From Paratractidigestivibacter sp963630635 (GTDB lineage Bacteria > Actinomycetota > Coriobacteriia > Coriobacteriales > Atopobiaceae), in assembly GCA_963630635.1 (NCBI GenBank), contig CAVGOA010000003.1, positions 1-64,000 on the forward strand: DNA of 64,000 nt. Reading direction: 5' to 3'. Under the pieces are notes generated by a model. That model was given only the letters and a program-made list of their open reading frames with translations. It had not been told where the DNA came from and did no database searches. Positions 15,717 to 24,625 of this stretch are shown piece by piece; the stretch's first letter is position 1, and every line of letters starts with the position of its first letter. A program made the translations under genes and the position numbers.

Positions 15717-16469
15717 CTACCACACGCGGGCGAGGGCGCAGGCGGTGACGCTGGCGGCGCCCGCGGCGAGCAAGGTGCGGGTAGCCTCGCGAACGCTCGA
15801 CCCGGTGGTCACCACGTCGTCAACAAGCAGCAGGTCAAGGCCGCTGACGTCCCGAATGGCGCGCATCGTGCCTGCAAGGTTCTCTTCCCGCTGGGTACGG
15901 CCAAGCTCGCGCTGGTCCTTTGACGCGGCGCGAACCAGGACATCGTAAAGGGGCAGGCCCAAGGCAGGCGCCAAGTTTTGCGAGACAAGCTCCATGTGGT
16001 CAAAGCCACGGCGACGGTAGGCCTCGGCCGTGGCGGGGACAAAGCAGACGGCGTCGAGGGCGGCAAGGTCTGCGCGGGGCCCGCCGTCGGGCGCAGGCCA
16101 AGCGGCCGCTTCTTCCAGCGCGGTGAGCAGTGCCTGCGCGATGACCGGGGCAAGGCGCAGCTCGTGGGCGTCCTTGAGGCACGAGACCATCCTGGCCGGC
16201 GCGCCGTGAAAGCCCATCGCGGCCACGCAGGCGCGCGTCTCCCAATTCTTCTCGCACTCTGTGCAGGTAAGATGGCCAAAAGGAGCTCCGCACACAGGGC
16301 AGGCCAGGCGCTGCTCGATCCAGGGAAGGGTTGCTCGGCAGTCGTCGCACAGCAGGTCGCCGGGCTGGTCACACAGGACGCAGCGCGTGGGCCACATGAG
16401 CTCCAAGAACGCATCGGCCGCGCCCGAGGCCAAACGGCCGGCGCGGCTACCCTGGGCAAAAATCGGCAT
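15717..16469 (-). CDS. comFC: ComF family phosphoribosyltransferase-like protein
   Basis: The 250-aa protein has the double zinc finger of ComFC (CVLCDQPGDLLCDDC, then CPVCGAPFGHLTCTEC, about residues 30-85) and a phosphoribosyltransferase-like domain with LLLVDDVVTTGSS near residue 210. ComFC is needed for uptake of single-stranded DNA in natural transformation of Gram-positives. Start ATG 16467-16469 follows GAGGGGGGG; an earlier in-frame start would add only six residues. It stands alone, without comFA. Confidence 0.9.
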   Translation of the reverse strand: MPIFAQGSRAGRLASGAADAFLELMWPTRCVLCDQPGDLLCDDCRATLPWIEQRLACPVCGAPFGHLTCTECEKNWETRACVAAMGFHGAPARMVSCLKDAHELRLAPVIAQALLTALEEAAAWPAPDGGPRADLAALDAVCFVPATAEAYRRRGFDHMELVSQNLAPALGLPLYDVLVRAASKDQRELGRTQREENLAGTMRAIRDVSGLDLLLVDDVVTTGSSVREATRTLLAAGAASVTACALARVW

Positions 16470-16585
16470 ACGACCCCCCCTCTGCACATTGTAGATGGGG
16501 GTCGGTTGGTGACGCTTAGCTTACCCGCGCAACGCCGGTCTTAAACGCGCGAGTCTTGAACGCGCGAAAACCAGGGTCCAAAACT

Positions 16586-16726
16586 AAAAACGCGACAAGT
16601 CGGCCATCAAAACTCGATGTTGTGAATAGCGCAACCTATTCGGATTCTAAATGCCCAGGTAAACAATGTGCACTGGTCGTGGCTACTCAGGATGCTCGAA
16701 TTTGATGGCCGACTTGTCGCGTTTTT
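16586..16726. repeat. Long inverted repeat, 26-bp perfect arms, 89-nt spacer
   Basis: Positions 16586-16611 (AAAAACGCGACAAGTCGG...) are the exact reverse complement of 16701-16726. The A-run and T-run at the two ends make it look like a bidirectional terminator with an oversized loop. It begins 17 nt after the tatD stop on the minus strand. A small inner stem AATAG/CTATT lies in the spacer. Confidence 0.88.
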
Positions 16727-16742
16727 GAATTTGAGGGGCGCG

Positions 16743-17756
16743 TCAGACCCCAAAGAAAGCGCGGGCGTTAGTCCAAAGGGCGTCGTAGGTCCCGGCGGCG
16801 TCAGCCACGCCGGCTTCCTCACGAGTCTGGGCGAGAAGGGCGGCGGTGAAACCGCACATCGCAGGCTCACAGGAACGTCCGCGAAGGGGCTCAGGCGCCA
16901 TGTAGGGAAAATCAGTCTCTAGCAGCAGCTTTTCTGCCGGGCAGGCTACCGCGGCGGCACGGATGTCGTCCGAGCGCTTGAAGGTGGCCGCCCCGCCAAA
17001 GGCAATGTGGCAGCCAAGCTCGACAAAAGGCGCCATGACCTCTGGCCCCGAGGTAAAGCAGTGCAGGTCGCAGCCGGCGGCGGGCACGCCCTCTTCTTCC
17101 AAGATGCGCACGGCATCGGCATGCGCCTGGGCCGCCGGGTCGTCGCTGGCGTCGCGAATGTGCAGCTCAACAGGCAGGCCAAGCTCGTGGGCCAGGCGCA
17201 GCTGCCGGCGAAAAGCAACCTCCTGCACCGCCGGGTCGACCTCGTTATAGGGGCCGTAGTCCAGGCCGATCTCGCCCACGCCAAGACAGCTCGGCGAGGC
17301 CAGAAGCTCGCGCGTCACGGTCTCGGCCGCGTCGTCGAAGCCCGCCGCGCCGTAGGGATGCGCCCCCGCAACAAGGTAGACGCTGTCGAGAAGACCTGGC
17401 GCGTCGCAACCGTCAAACGCAGGCGGCAGCAGGCCGTGCTTGGCCGCAACGTCAAGAAGCCCAGCCGCCTGGGCCTTCTGAACCTCGAACCAATCCAGAA
17501 GCTCGCCCGCGCTCCCCCATTTGCCTGGGATCTCCTCGACGGTATCGACCGGGCACACCATCAAACGAACCCCAGCTAGAGCAGCACGTGCAAGTACCGC
17601 CGCAGGGTCTTCGACGCCGCGACTCGTCAGGTGCCCGTGGCTGTCGGCCAAAGGGGCCAGCGGCGCGGGCATCGGCTTCTCGCGCCCGCGCTTATCGGCA
17701 AAAAGGCAGCCGCCTGGGGTCACGCCCAGGCGGCCGTAAAGGCTTTCAAGATCCAT
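16743..17756 (-). CDS. TatD family metal-dependent hydrolase
   Basis: The 337-aa product carries the TatD metal site: HxH in DSHGHL, Glu in GVGEIGLDYG, His in LHCFTSG and Asp in LLETDFPYMAP. Family members are 3'-5' DNases or deacylases. The N-terminus has about 45 extra residues before the barrel. It follows rsmA by 23 nt in the frequent metG-tatD-rsmA neighbourhood. ATG 17754-17756 was chosen because the upstream 19 codons overlap rsmA and lack a site. Confidence 0.88.
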   Translation of the reverse strand: MDLESLYGRLGVTPGGCLFADKRGREKPMPAPLAPLADSHGHLTSRGVEDPAAVLARAALAGVRLMVCPVDTVEEIPGKWGSAGELLDWFEVQKAQAAGLLDVAAKHGLLPPAFDGCDAPGLLDSVYLVAGAHPYGAAGFDDAAETVTRELLASPSCLGVGEIGLDYGPYNEVDPAVQEVAFRRQLRLAHELGLPVELHIRDASDDPAAQAHADAVRILEEEGVPAAGCDLHCFTSGPEVMAPFVELGCHIAFGGAATFKRSDDIRAAAVACPAEKLLLETDFPYMAPEPLRGRSCEPAMCGFTAALLAQTREEAGVADAAGTYDALWTNARAFFGV

Positions 17757-17779
17757 CAAACGAATGCCCTTCTTGGTAT

Positions 17780-18688
17780 CTAACGCGTGCCTGCCACAGG
17801 CTCCCAGCCGCAAGCGACCAAGGCCGCCTCAAGACGAACGAAATCGGCGGGGGCCAGGCGCTCGGCACGGGTCGTGGGCGCAATGTCGCAAGCAGCAAAC
17901 GCCTGGTCAAGCAACTCTTTTTCAAAGCCCGACCCAGCCATCGAGTTTCGAATAGTCTTCCTGCGCTGCGCAAAGGCCGCGTCGATCACGGCCGAGACAG
18001 ACGCGATCTTCTCGTCACTTAAAGCCTCGCCGCTAGCGGGATCGACCATAGGTGCGCGGTCAAGCCGCACCACGGCCGAGTCGACGTGCGGTGGCGGCAT
18101 GAAGTTGCCGGGCCCCACCTCAAAGCGACCGACAGGGCGGGCGCGCAAGGCAAGCTTGACCGTGTATGCCCCGTAGGTCTTAGACCCCGGAGCCGCGCAA
18201 ATACGGTCGGCAACCTCGGCCTGGACCATCACCGTGGCAGACTCCAAACTGCGGAACTCGTCGAAGTTGCGCAGGATCAGCGTGGCCGCCACCTGGTACG
18301 GCAGGTTCGAGACAAACTTGTTGGGCTCGCCCACGCCCTCGCCGCGCACCAGGTTACCCGGCCCCACGCGCAGGGCGTCGGCCATGGTGAGAAAGAACTT
18401 CTCGGAATCCTGGGCGCAGGTCTGGCCCAGCACGGGCTCAAGCTCGCGATCGGCCTCGATGGAGCACACGGCCGCCACGCGGGCCAGCATGGCCACCGTC
18501 AAGGTGCCGATGCCGGGGCCAACCTCAAGCACCACGTCCTTCTCGCCAAGGTCGGCCAAAGTGACGATGCGCCCAATGACCTCGTCGTTTACCAGGAAGT
18601 TCTGACCCAGGCGGTGCTTGGTCGCCAGGCCAAAATCTTCCAGCACGGCACGGGTCTCGCGCGGGTTGGCAAGCCTCGAGTACGTCAC
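17780..18688 (-). CDS. rsmA: 16S rRNA dimethyladenosine transferase
   Basis: The 302-aa product has all KsgA landmarks: HRLGQNFLV near residue 25, SAM loop EVGPGIGTLT near 55, FVSNLPYQ near 130 and the C-terminal helical domain. It dimethylates A1518 and A1519 in helix 45 of 16S rRNA during late 30S assembly. The likely start is GTG 18686-18688, 6 nt after the metG stop, so translation is probably coupled. Confidence 0.94.
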   Translation of the reverse strand: MTYSRLANPRETRAVLEDFGLATKHRLGQNFLVNDEVIGRIVTLADLGEKDVVLEVGPGIGTLTVAMLARVAAVCSIEADRELEPVLGQTCAQDSEKFFLTMADALRVGPGNLVRGEGVGEPNKFVSNLPYQVAATLILRNFDEFRSLESATVMVQAEVADRICAAPGSKTYGAYTVKLALRARPVGRFEVGPGNFMPPPHVDSAVVRLDRAPMVDPASGEALSDEKIASVSAVIDAAFAQRRKTIRNSMAGSGFEKELLDQAFAACDIAPTTRAERLAPADFVRLEAALVACGWEPVAGTR

Positions 18689-18694
18689 GCGCGC

Positions 18695-20314
18695 CTACTT
18701 CTTGTCGGTGGCCAGGCGGGGGAACAAGGCGTCGCCCTTGGTCACGGGCACGCCGCCCGCAAGGCCGCCCCACTGGCAAACGCCGGCCAGGTCGCAGGTG
18801 TTGGCCTCATCGGCCAGCGACATGCGGGACAGGGCCTCGGCAGAGGTCGTGGGCATGAAGGGCGACAGCAGGTGCGCGCAGATACGAATGGACTCAAGCA
18901 GGTTGACGATGATGTCTGCCAGCTCGCCCGCGCGGGCCTCGTCCTTGGCCACGGCCCAGGGAGCGGTGTCCTCGATGTAGTGGTTGGCAGCGTGGACCAG
19001 CTCCATGACCACGTCCTTGGCGCCCACGTAGTCCATCTTCTCCATGTGCTCGGCGTAGCGCTCGACGATGCCGGTTGCCACGTCGCGAAGCGGGTTGGGC
19101 TTCTCGGCCCAGCCCTCGGCCAGCTCGGGCGTCTTGCCGTCGAAGTACTTGGCGCTCATGTTGAGCGAGCGCGACACCAGGTTGCCCCAGCTGTTAGCAA
19201 GGTCTGCGTTGTAGACCTGCTCCATGCGCTCGAAGCTGATGGCCGAGTCCTCGCCGTGGGCGACGTCGGTCATGAAGTAGTAGCGGTAGCCCTCAACGCC
19301 CAGCAGGTCAACGACGTCTTGCGGCGCGATCGCGTTGCCGCGCGACTTGGACATCTTCTCGGCCTTGCCCGTCTCGGAGTTGCGCACGGTCAAGAAGCCG
19401 TGGGCAAAGACGTGCTGGGGCAAAGGCTCGCCGATGGCCATAAGCATGGCCGGCCAAATGACGCAGTGGAAGCGGATGATGTCCTTGCCCACCACGTGGT
19501 ACTGGGCGGGCCAGCGGTGCGCATACTCAGCGCGGGAGGCCTCGTCGTCCAGGCTGTAGCCCACGGCGGTCATGTAGTTGAGAAGGGCATCGAACCACAC
19601 GTAGGTCACGTGGCCGTCGTCGAAGGGCACGGGGATGCCCCAGTCAAAGCTCGTGCGCGAGACAGAAAGGTCGGTAAGGCCGCCCTCGACAAAGCTACGG
19701 ACCTCGTTCATGCGAAAAGCCGGCTGGACAAAGTCGGGGTGCTCGTCGTAGAGAGCAAGCAGCTTGTCCTGGAAGGCCGAGAGCTTGAAGAAGTAGGACT
19801 CCTCCTGCACGCGCTCCAGCGGACGGCCGCAATCGGGGCACAGGTGCTGGCCCTGGGTCTCGTGCTCCTCGTCGGACTTCTTGACCTGGTTCTCGGTGAA
19901 GTAGGTCTCTTCGGGCACGCAGTACCAGCCGTCGTAGCTGCCCTTATACAGGTAGCCGGACTCTTTCATGCGCTCCCACAGGTACTGCACGGCGTGGTGC
20001 TGGCGCGGCTCGGTGGTACGGATGAAGTCGTCGTTGGAGATCTCGAGCTCTTCCCACAGGTTCTTGAACAGCGGCGCCTGCGAGTCGCACCAGGCCTGCG
20101 GGGTGTCGAAGCCGTGGGCGGTCGCGGCCTCGGCGACCTTCTCGCCGTGCTCGTCCATGCCGGTGAGGAACTTGACGTCGTAGCCGGCCGCGCGACGGTA
20201 GCGCGCCTGGACGTCGCACATCATGGTGCAGTAAGCGGTGCCCAGGTGAGGGGCGGCGTTGACGTAGTAGATGGGGGTCGTGATGTAGAACGAGGGCTTG
20301 GTGACGTTTGCCAT
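18695..20314 (-). CDS. metG: Methionyl-tRNA synthetase
   Basis: The 539-aa class I synthetase shows the HIGH equivalent in APHLGTAYC, a zinc knuckle starting CPDCGRPLERV, and KMSKSRGNA near residue 315. It lacks the C-terminal tRNA-binding EMAP-type domain seen in longer versions. ATG 20312-20314 follows AGGAG; upstream codons in the same frame overlap the divergent promoter region. It is divergent from a LysR-type gene that faces a methionine synthase gene, and it heads metG-rsmA-tatD. Confidence 0.95.
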   Translation of the reverse strand: MANVTKPSFYITTPIYYVNAAPHLGTAYCTMMCDVQARYRRAAGYDVKFLTGMDEHGEKVAEAATAHGFDTPQAWCDSQAPLFKNLWEELEISNDDFIRTTEPRQHHAVQYLWERMKESGYLYKGSYDGWYCVPEETYFTENQVKKSDEEHETQGQHLCPDCGRPLERVQEESYFFKLSAFQDKLLALYDEHPDFVQPAFRMNEVRSFVEGGLTDLSVSRTSFDWGIPVPFDDGHVTYVWFDALLNYMTAVGYSLDDEASRAEYAHRWPAQYHVVGKDIIRFHCVIWPAMLMAIGEPLPQHVFAHGFLTVRNSETGKAEKMSKSRGNAIAPQDVVDLLGVEGYRYYFMTDVAHGEDSAISFERMEQVYNADLANSWGNLVSRSLNMSAKYFDGKTPELAEGWAEKPNPLRDVATGIVERYAEHMEKMDYVGAKDVVMELVHAANHYIEDTAPWAVAKDEARAGELADIIVNLLESIRICAHLLSPFMPTTSAEALSRMSLADEANTCDLAGVCQWGGLAGGVPVTKGDALFPRLATDKK

Positions 20315-20407
20315 GTTTGTACTCCTCATGACGGATGGATGGCAGAGTTTGCAAATAACTGTACGATTGTAGCGCCGATTCAAGATTATGGGAAAGATGG
20401 CCGAGAA

Positions 20408-21322
20408 ATGACGCTTACGCAGCTAAGGTACGTGATCGAGGTCGCCGAGGCCGGCTCGATGAGCGCCGCGGCAGCCCGCCTCTTTATTGCGCAGCCCAGC
20501 CTTTCGAAGGCCGTCGCTGAGCTTGAGGCCGAGATGGGCGTACGAATCTTCGACCGCAGCTCAAGGGGCGTGCGCACCACAGACGAAGGCACGCGCTTCT
20601 TGTCCTACGCCCGCCAGGTCGTGGAGCAGGCCGACCTTCTAGAGAGCCACTACCTGCACACCGAAGCCCCCAAGCGCGTCTTTGCGGTGTCAAGCCAGCA
20701 CTACGCCTTTGTGGTCAACGCCTTTGTCCAACTAGTGCGCGAACTGGGCCGCGACAAATACGAGTTCTCTTTGCGAGAAGGGACCACGGCAGGCATCATC
20801 GAGGACGTGCGCACGCAGAGAAGCGAGGTGGGCGTCATCTACCGCAGCCACTTTAACCAGGAGGTTATTGGCGCCGCGATCGCCCGCGCCGAGCTGCGCT
20901 TCGAGCCGCTGTTCACGGCCTCGCCCCATGTTTTTGTGAGCCACACATCGCCTTTGGCCGGGCGCGAGCGCGTGACGCTGGCCGATCTCGCGCCCTTCCC
21001 GCGATTGACCTACGACCAGGGAACGCAGAACTCGTTCTACTTCTCGGAAGAGCTGCACGCCGTCGAGGTGGTGGACAAGCAAATCGTGGTGACCGACCGC
21101 GCCACCCTGTTCAACCTGCTGATTGGCCTGGACGGCTACACGATTAGCTCGGGCATCTTGTCGGCCGACCTCAACGGCGAGGACATCGTGGCGCTGCCGC
21201 TGGAATCCGACGAGCACATGGAAGTGGGGTTCGTGAAGCCGGCGGCGCGCGCCCTCTCGCCCGTTGCCGCGCGCTATATCGAGCATCTGCGCAGCTACGT
21301 GGCCGGGTATCTGGAGGCGTAA
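20408..21322 (+). CDS. LysR-type transcriptional regulator
   Basis: The 304-aa product opens with the LysR winged helix (MTLTQLRYVIEVAEAGSMSA), followed by an effector domain that starts near residue 90. The gene is divergent from metG by 93 bp and directly precedes a MetE-like methyltransferase gene, so control of methionine supply is the natural guess. The palindrome at 21381-21397 between the two genes fits a LysR binding site. Confidence 0.9.
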   Translation: MTLTQLRYVIEVAEAGSMSAAAARLFIAQPSLSKAVAELEAEMGVRIFDRSSRGVRTTDEGTRFLSYARQVVEQADLLESHYLHTEAPKRVFAVSSQHYAFVVNAFVQLVRELGRDKYEFSLREGTTAGIIEDVRTQRSEVGVIYRSHFNQEVIGAAIARAELRFEPLFTASPHVFVSHTSPLAGRERVTLADLAPFPRLTYDQGTQNSFYFSEELHAVEVVDKQIVVTDRATLFNLLIGLDGYTISSGILSADLNGEDIVALPLESDEHMEVGFVKPAARALSPVAARYIEHLRSYVAGYLEA

Positions 21323-21380
21323 CGGGCGCGGGGCACGGCGGGGTTCTGGACGGCGCGGGGCGTTCTTCTCGCCAGTTTTT

Positions 21381-21397
21381 CATAGCCTTTGGCTATG
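21381..21397. promoter_or_regulatory. Candidate LysR operator
   Basis: CATAGCC and GGCTATG form a perfect 7-bp dyad with 3 nt between, just upstream of the methyltransferase gene. A related half-site (ACATAGG) follows 14 nt later. Function is inferred from position. Confidence 0.45.
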
Positions 21398-21486
21398 GCC
21401 ACACATAGGAACTCGATAGTTTTTTATGGCAAGAAGACCTGCCACACTCGTTTGCGTCAACAAAAGCGCAAGCGAAAGGAAGTCCC

Positions 21487-22620
21487 ATGCCCTACACCCA
21501 CAACGCCCCGTTCCGCTACGACGTCGTCGGCAGCTTCCTGCGCCCGGACGTCCTCAAGCAGGCCCGTCACGACTTCGCGGCCGGCGTAATCGACGACGCC
21601 GGGCTCAAGGCCGTCGAGGACGAGGCCATCCGCGACCTGGTTGCCAAGCAAAAGGCGGCCGGCCTGCACGTGATCACCGACGGCGAGTTCCGCCGCAGCT
21701 ACTGGCACCTGGACTTTATGTGGGGCTTGAACGGCATCGAGCGCGCGACCGCACGCCAGGGCTATATGTTCCACGACGAGGAGACCACCGCAGACACCGC
21801 CGTGGTCAAGGGTAAGATCAGCGGCGAGAATCACCCCTTTGTCGAGCACTTCAAGTTCGTGAAGGCGCTGGAAAAGAACGGTGTCGTTGCCCGCCAGACC
21901 ATGCCCGCGCCCGTGCAGACGTACTCGGAGGTCGTGCTTGACCGCTGCGACGGCCAGGTCGAGAGCCTGCGCGCCGTCTACGCCGACGACGAGGCCCTTA
22001 TCGCCGACATCGCGGTCGCCTACCGCACCGTAATCGCCGAGCTCTACGCCGCCGGCTGCCGCAACATCCAGTTTGACGACTGCACCTGGGGCATCTACTG
22101 CGACACCGACTTTGTGGCCAAGACCGGCATGCAGCCTGTCGACATCCAGAAGGTCAGCGAGCTGGGCATTCGCCTTAACAACCTGGCCATCGAGGGCAAG
22201 CCCGAAGACCTGGTGATCACCACGCATGTCTGCCGCGGCAACTACCACTCGACCTACGCCTTCGAGGGCGGCTACGACCCCATCGCGCCGTACTTGTTTG
22301 CCAACGAGAACGTCGACGCCTTCTACCTGGAGTTCGATACGCCGCGCGCCGGCGGCTTCGAGCCCCTGGCCCACGTGGCCGCAGGCAAGAAGGTCGTGCT
22401 TGGCCTGGTTACCTCCAAGCAGCCCGGCCTTGAGGAAGAGGATCTTCTCGTCCAGCGCATCAACGAGGCCGCCAAGTACGTGCCGCTTGAGAACCTGTAT
22501 CTCTCCCCGCAGTGCGGCTTTGCCTCTTGCGAGTGCGGCAACAAGCTCACCGAGGACGAGCAGTGGGCAAAGATCGCCCTGGTCAAGCGCGTCGCCGAGC
22601 GCGTCTGGGGCCAGGACTAG
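21487..22620 (+). CDS. Cobalamin-independent methionine synthase II family protein
   Basis: The 377-aa protein matches the short MetE-like group (YxjG/YxjH type), which has only the C-terminal catalytic barrel. Zinc ligands are visible in TTHVCRGNYH and SPQCGFASC, and the early motif ITDGEFRRSYW is typical. It would transfer a methyl group to homocysteine or a related thiol in the cytoplasm; the methyl donor of this group is uncertain. AGGAAG precedes ATG 21487. The LysR gene upstream is the probable regulator. Confidence 0.88.
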   Translation: MPYTHNAPFRYDVVGSFLRPDVLKQARHDFAAGVIDDAGLKAVEDEAIRDLVAKQKAAGLHVITDGEFRRSYWHLDFMWGLNGIERATARQGYMFHDEETTADTAVVKGKISGENHPFVEHFKFVKALEKNGVVARQTMPAPVQTYSEVVLDRCDGQVESLRAVYADDEALIADIAVAYRTVIAELYAAGCRNIQFDDCTWGIYCDTDFVAKTGMQPVDIQKVSELGIRLNNLAIEGKPEDLVITTHVCRGNYHSTYAFEGGYDPIAPYLFANENVDAFYLEFDTPRAGGFEPLAHVAAGKKVVLGLVTSKQPGLEEEDLLVQRINEAAKYVPLENLYLSPQCGFASCECGNKLTEDEQWAKIALVKRVAERVWGQD

Positions 22621-22648
22621 GAAACCAGAACTTGGGCTATTGAAACGC

Positions 22649-22679
22649 GCCCGGGTGCCGTATTCCAAGGCGCCCGGGC
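22649..22679. terminator. Bidirectional hairpin between convergent genes
   Basis: GCCCGGGTGCC pairs with GGCGCCCGGGC (one G-U) in the 62-bp gap between the plus-strand methyltransferase and minus-strand rsmI. T-runs are short on both sides. Confidence 0.6.
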
Positions 22680-22682
22680 ATG

Positions 22683-23543
22683 TTACTTTGCGGCCTCTGC
22701 GGCGAGAATGGCGTCGTAGACCTGGGCCTTGGGCAGCTTGAACTCGCGGGCCAGGCGCTTGGCGAGGGCACTTTTGGGCTCGCCGGCGGCCAGACCGGCC
22801 GCGATGGCCTCGTCGACGCTGGCGGGACCGCCCGCGGCGGCGCGGCGGCGCTCGTCAAGCTCGTCTGCCGTGGGCGCGGCGATGACCACCACGCACTCGC
22901 CGCGCACCTCGTCGCGGGCCGCGATTTGGGCCGCAAGCTCGCCCGAAAGGCCGCGCACGCACTCCTCATGCAGCTTGGTGAGCTCGCGAACCAGCGCCAC
23001 GCGGCGGGACGGAAAGACCTCGGCCACGTTGGCCAGTGTCTCGGCCACGCGACGAGGGCTCTCGTAGATAACCAGCGCGCCCGGTACAAAGGCCAGCTCG
23101 CCCAGGCGCTCTACCTGCGCGGACTTCTTGCGAGGCAAGAAACCCTCGAAGAAGAAGTGCTCACTCGCAAGGCCGCTGGCCACCAGCGCGCACGTCACCG
23201 CCGAGGGACCGGGCACGACCTCAACGCGAATGCCCTCGTCAAGTGCGGAGTCAACCAGTCGCTGGCCAGGATCGGACACGCCCGGCATGCCGGCGTCCGA
23301 GACAAACGCCACGTGCTCGCCCGCGGCCAGACGCTCCATAACGCTTACCACGCGCTGCTCAATGATGTTCTCGTCGCAGCGCTCAAGGCGGGTATGCAGG
23401 TCAAAGGCGCTCATCAGCTTACCGGTGACGCGCGTGTCCTCGCACAAGACAACGTCGGCGGTGCCCAGCGTCTCGATCACGCGGGGCGAGGCGTCGCCCA
23501 AGTTGCCGATGGGCGTGCCCACAACACTCAGAAGACCAGCCAT
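22683..23543 (-). CDS. rsmI: 16S rRNA (cytidine-1402 2'-O) methyltransferase
   Basis: The 286-aa product begins MAGLLSVVGTPIGNLGD and contains LCEDTRVTGKL, VSDAGMPGVSDPG and FFEGFLPRKK, all classic for RsmI. It methylates C1402 in the decoding centre. Its ATG (23541-23543) overlaps the TAA of the GH5-like gene (TAATG), so the two are translationally coupled. Confidence 0.95.
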   Translation of the reverse strand: MAGLLSVVGTPIGNLGDASPRVIETLGTADVVLCEDTRVTGKLMSAFDLHTRLERCDENIIEQRVVSVMERLAAGEHVAFVSDAGMPGVSDPGQRLVDSALDEGIRVEVVPGPSAVTCALVASGLASEHFFFEGFLPRKKSAQVERLGELAFVPGALVIYESPRRVAETLANVAEVFPSRRVALVRELTKLHEECVRGLSGELAAQIAARDEVRGECVVVIAAPTADELDERRRAAAGGPASVDEAIAAGLAAGEPKSALAKRLAREFKLPKAQVYDAILAAEAAK

Positions 23544-24586
23544 TACGCGATCAACCCGCGCTCGAACGAGGCCAGGGCCACACGGGCGTCCCAGCCGGGG
23601 AGAAGCTCGGACGTCTTCCAGGTGTTGAAGAACCACGCCGGGCACTTCTCGTATGAGACAAGCTGCTCGGAGGTATAGACGCGCTCGAGGGCGATGCGGC
23701 CCTCGGGGGTCATGGCCGAGTCTGCCATGGGAAGCGATGCGGACCACTTGCCCACCATGACGGGCATGCCGCTGTTCTGCGCGGCCTTGATGTACTTGGC
23801 CTCCTCGGCAACCAGCCGGCGCACGCCCGAAGGCGCCGAGACGTCGATCTTGGTACGGCTCTTGTCCAGGTGCACATCGAGCCACACGTTTTGATAGTGG
23901 CGCTGAGCCATAAACTTGTTGAGGCCGGCCGGGTAGCCGCCGTCGGGCATGATGACCACGGGCTCAGGCCCTGCGGCGGTGCGGATAAGCTCGTAGGCCT
24001 CGCGATAGTAGTTGCGAAGTTGATGCTGCGGCACGCCGTCGGTCAGCGAAAAGCCGCGGCGGCGCTGCACGCCCACCTCGTCGGCGATCTCGATGCCAAA
24101 AAAGCCCAGGCGCGAGGCATAGCGCTTGCACAGGGCATAGGTGACGTCCAGGGCGGCTTTTCTTGCCTGGGAAAAATCGGAGAGATCGGACATGCGGGTG
24201 GCGTCACCGGTGAAGGTGCCCGGGTTGATGGCCAGGACAAAGACGACCTTGAGGTCGATGTCCTCGGCCCAGTCAAGGGCCTGGTCGAGAACATCGACAC
24301 AGCCCACGAAAGACGCCGGGTCGGGCCCCGCCGAGCCAAAGGCGTACCAGGGCACCGGCAGGCGCACGGCGTTGAACCCGCGCGAGGCAATGCGGTCAAA
24401 GTCCTCTTTGGTGATGAAGGTCTCGCGGTGGCGGCGGACGACGTCGGCGTAGCGACGCTCACCCAAGGCCTCTACCAGCGAGTCCTCGTCCAACGAGCCC
24501 GACTCGGCAAAGAGCTCGGGCGTGACCCAGGGCTCCAAGGACAACCAACCGGTAAGGTTCACTCCGTGCAAGACGCTGCCGGCCAC
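23543..24586 (-). CDS. GH5 exo-glucanase-like protein with replaced nucleophile
   Basis: The 347-aa protein opens GVNLTGWLSLEPWVTPELF and has HRETFITKEDFDRIAS and GFNAVRLPVPW, the pattern of GH5 exo-1,3-glucanases. In that family the nucleophile sits in VGEWS; here the codon is AAG and the motif reads VGKWSAS. The acid/base NEP motif is also absent (GIEIADE). The barrel is therefore probably a non-hydrolysing sugar-binding or structural protein. No signal peptide is present, which is odd for a glucanase. GTG 24584-24586 follows GGGGAGG. It is coupled to rsmI. Confidence 0.75.
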   Translation of the reverse strand: MAGSVLHGVNLTGWLSLEPWVTPELFAESGSLDEDSLVEALGERRYADVVRRHRETFITKEDFDRIASRGFNAVRLPVPWYAFGSAGPDPASFVGCVDVLDQALDWAEDIDLKVVFVLAINPGTFTGDATRMSDLSDFSQARKAALDVTYALCKRYASRLGFFGIEIADEVGVQRRRGFSLTDGVPQHQLRNYYREAYELIRTAAGPEPVVIMPDGGYPAGLNKFMAQRHYQNVWLDVHLDKSRTKIDVSAPSGVRRLVAEEAKYIKAAQNSGMPVMVGKWSASLPMADSAMTPEGRIALERVYTSEQLVSYEKCPAWFFNTWKTSELLPGWDARVALASFERGLIA

Positions 24587-24625
24587 CAGGCACCTCCCCT
24601 ATCAAAAACGGTAATTACTTGCAGT

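Noticed and set aside
18086..20400. A 1078-codon plus-strand frame covering rsmA and metG
   Set aside because: Only the last 305 codons (from 20408) are a real LysR gene. The rest is antisense to metG and rsmA.
20315..20407. S-box or T-box before metG or the MetE-like gene
   Set aside because: The gaps are too short or lack the conserved riboswitch cores. The dyad at 21381 fits a protein operator better.
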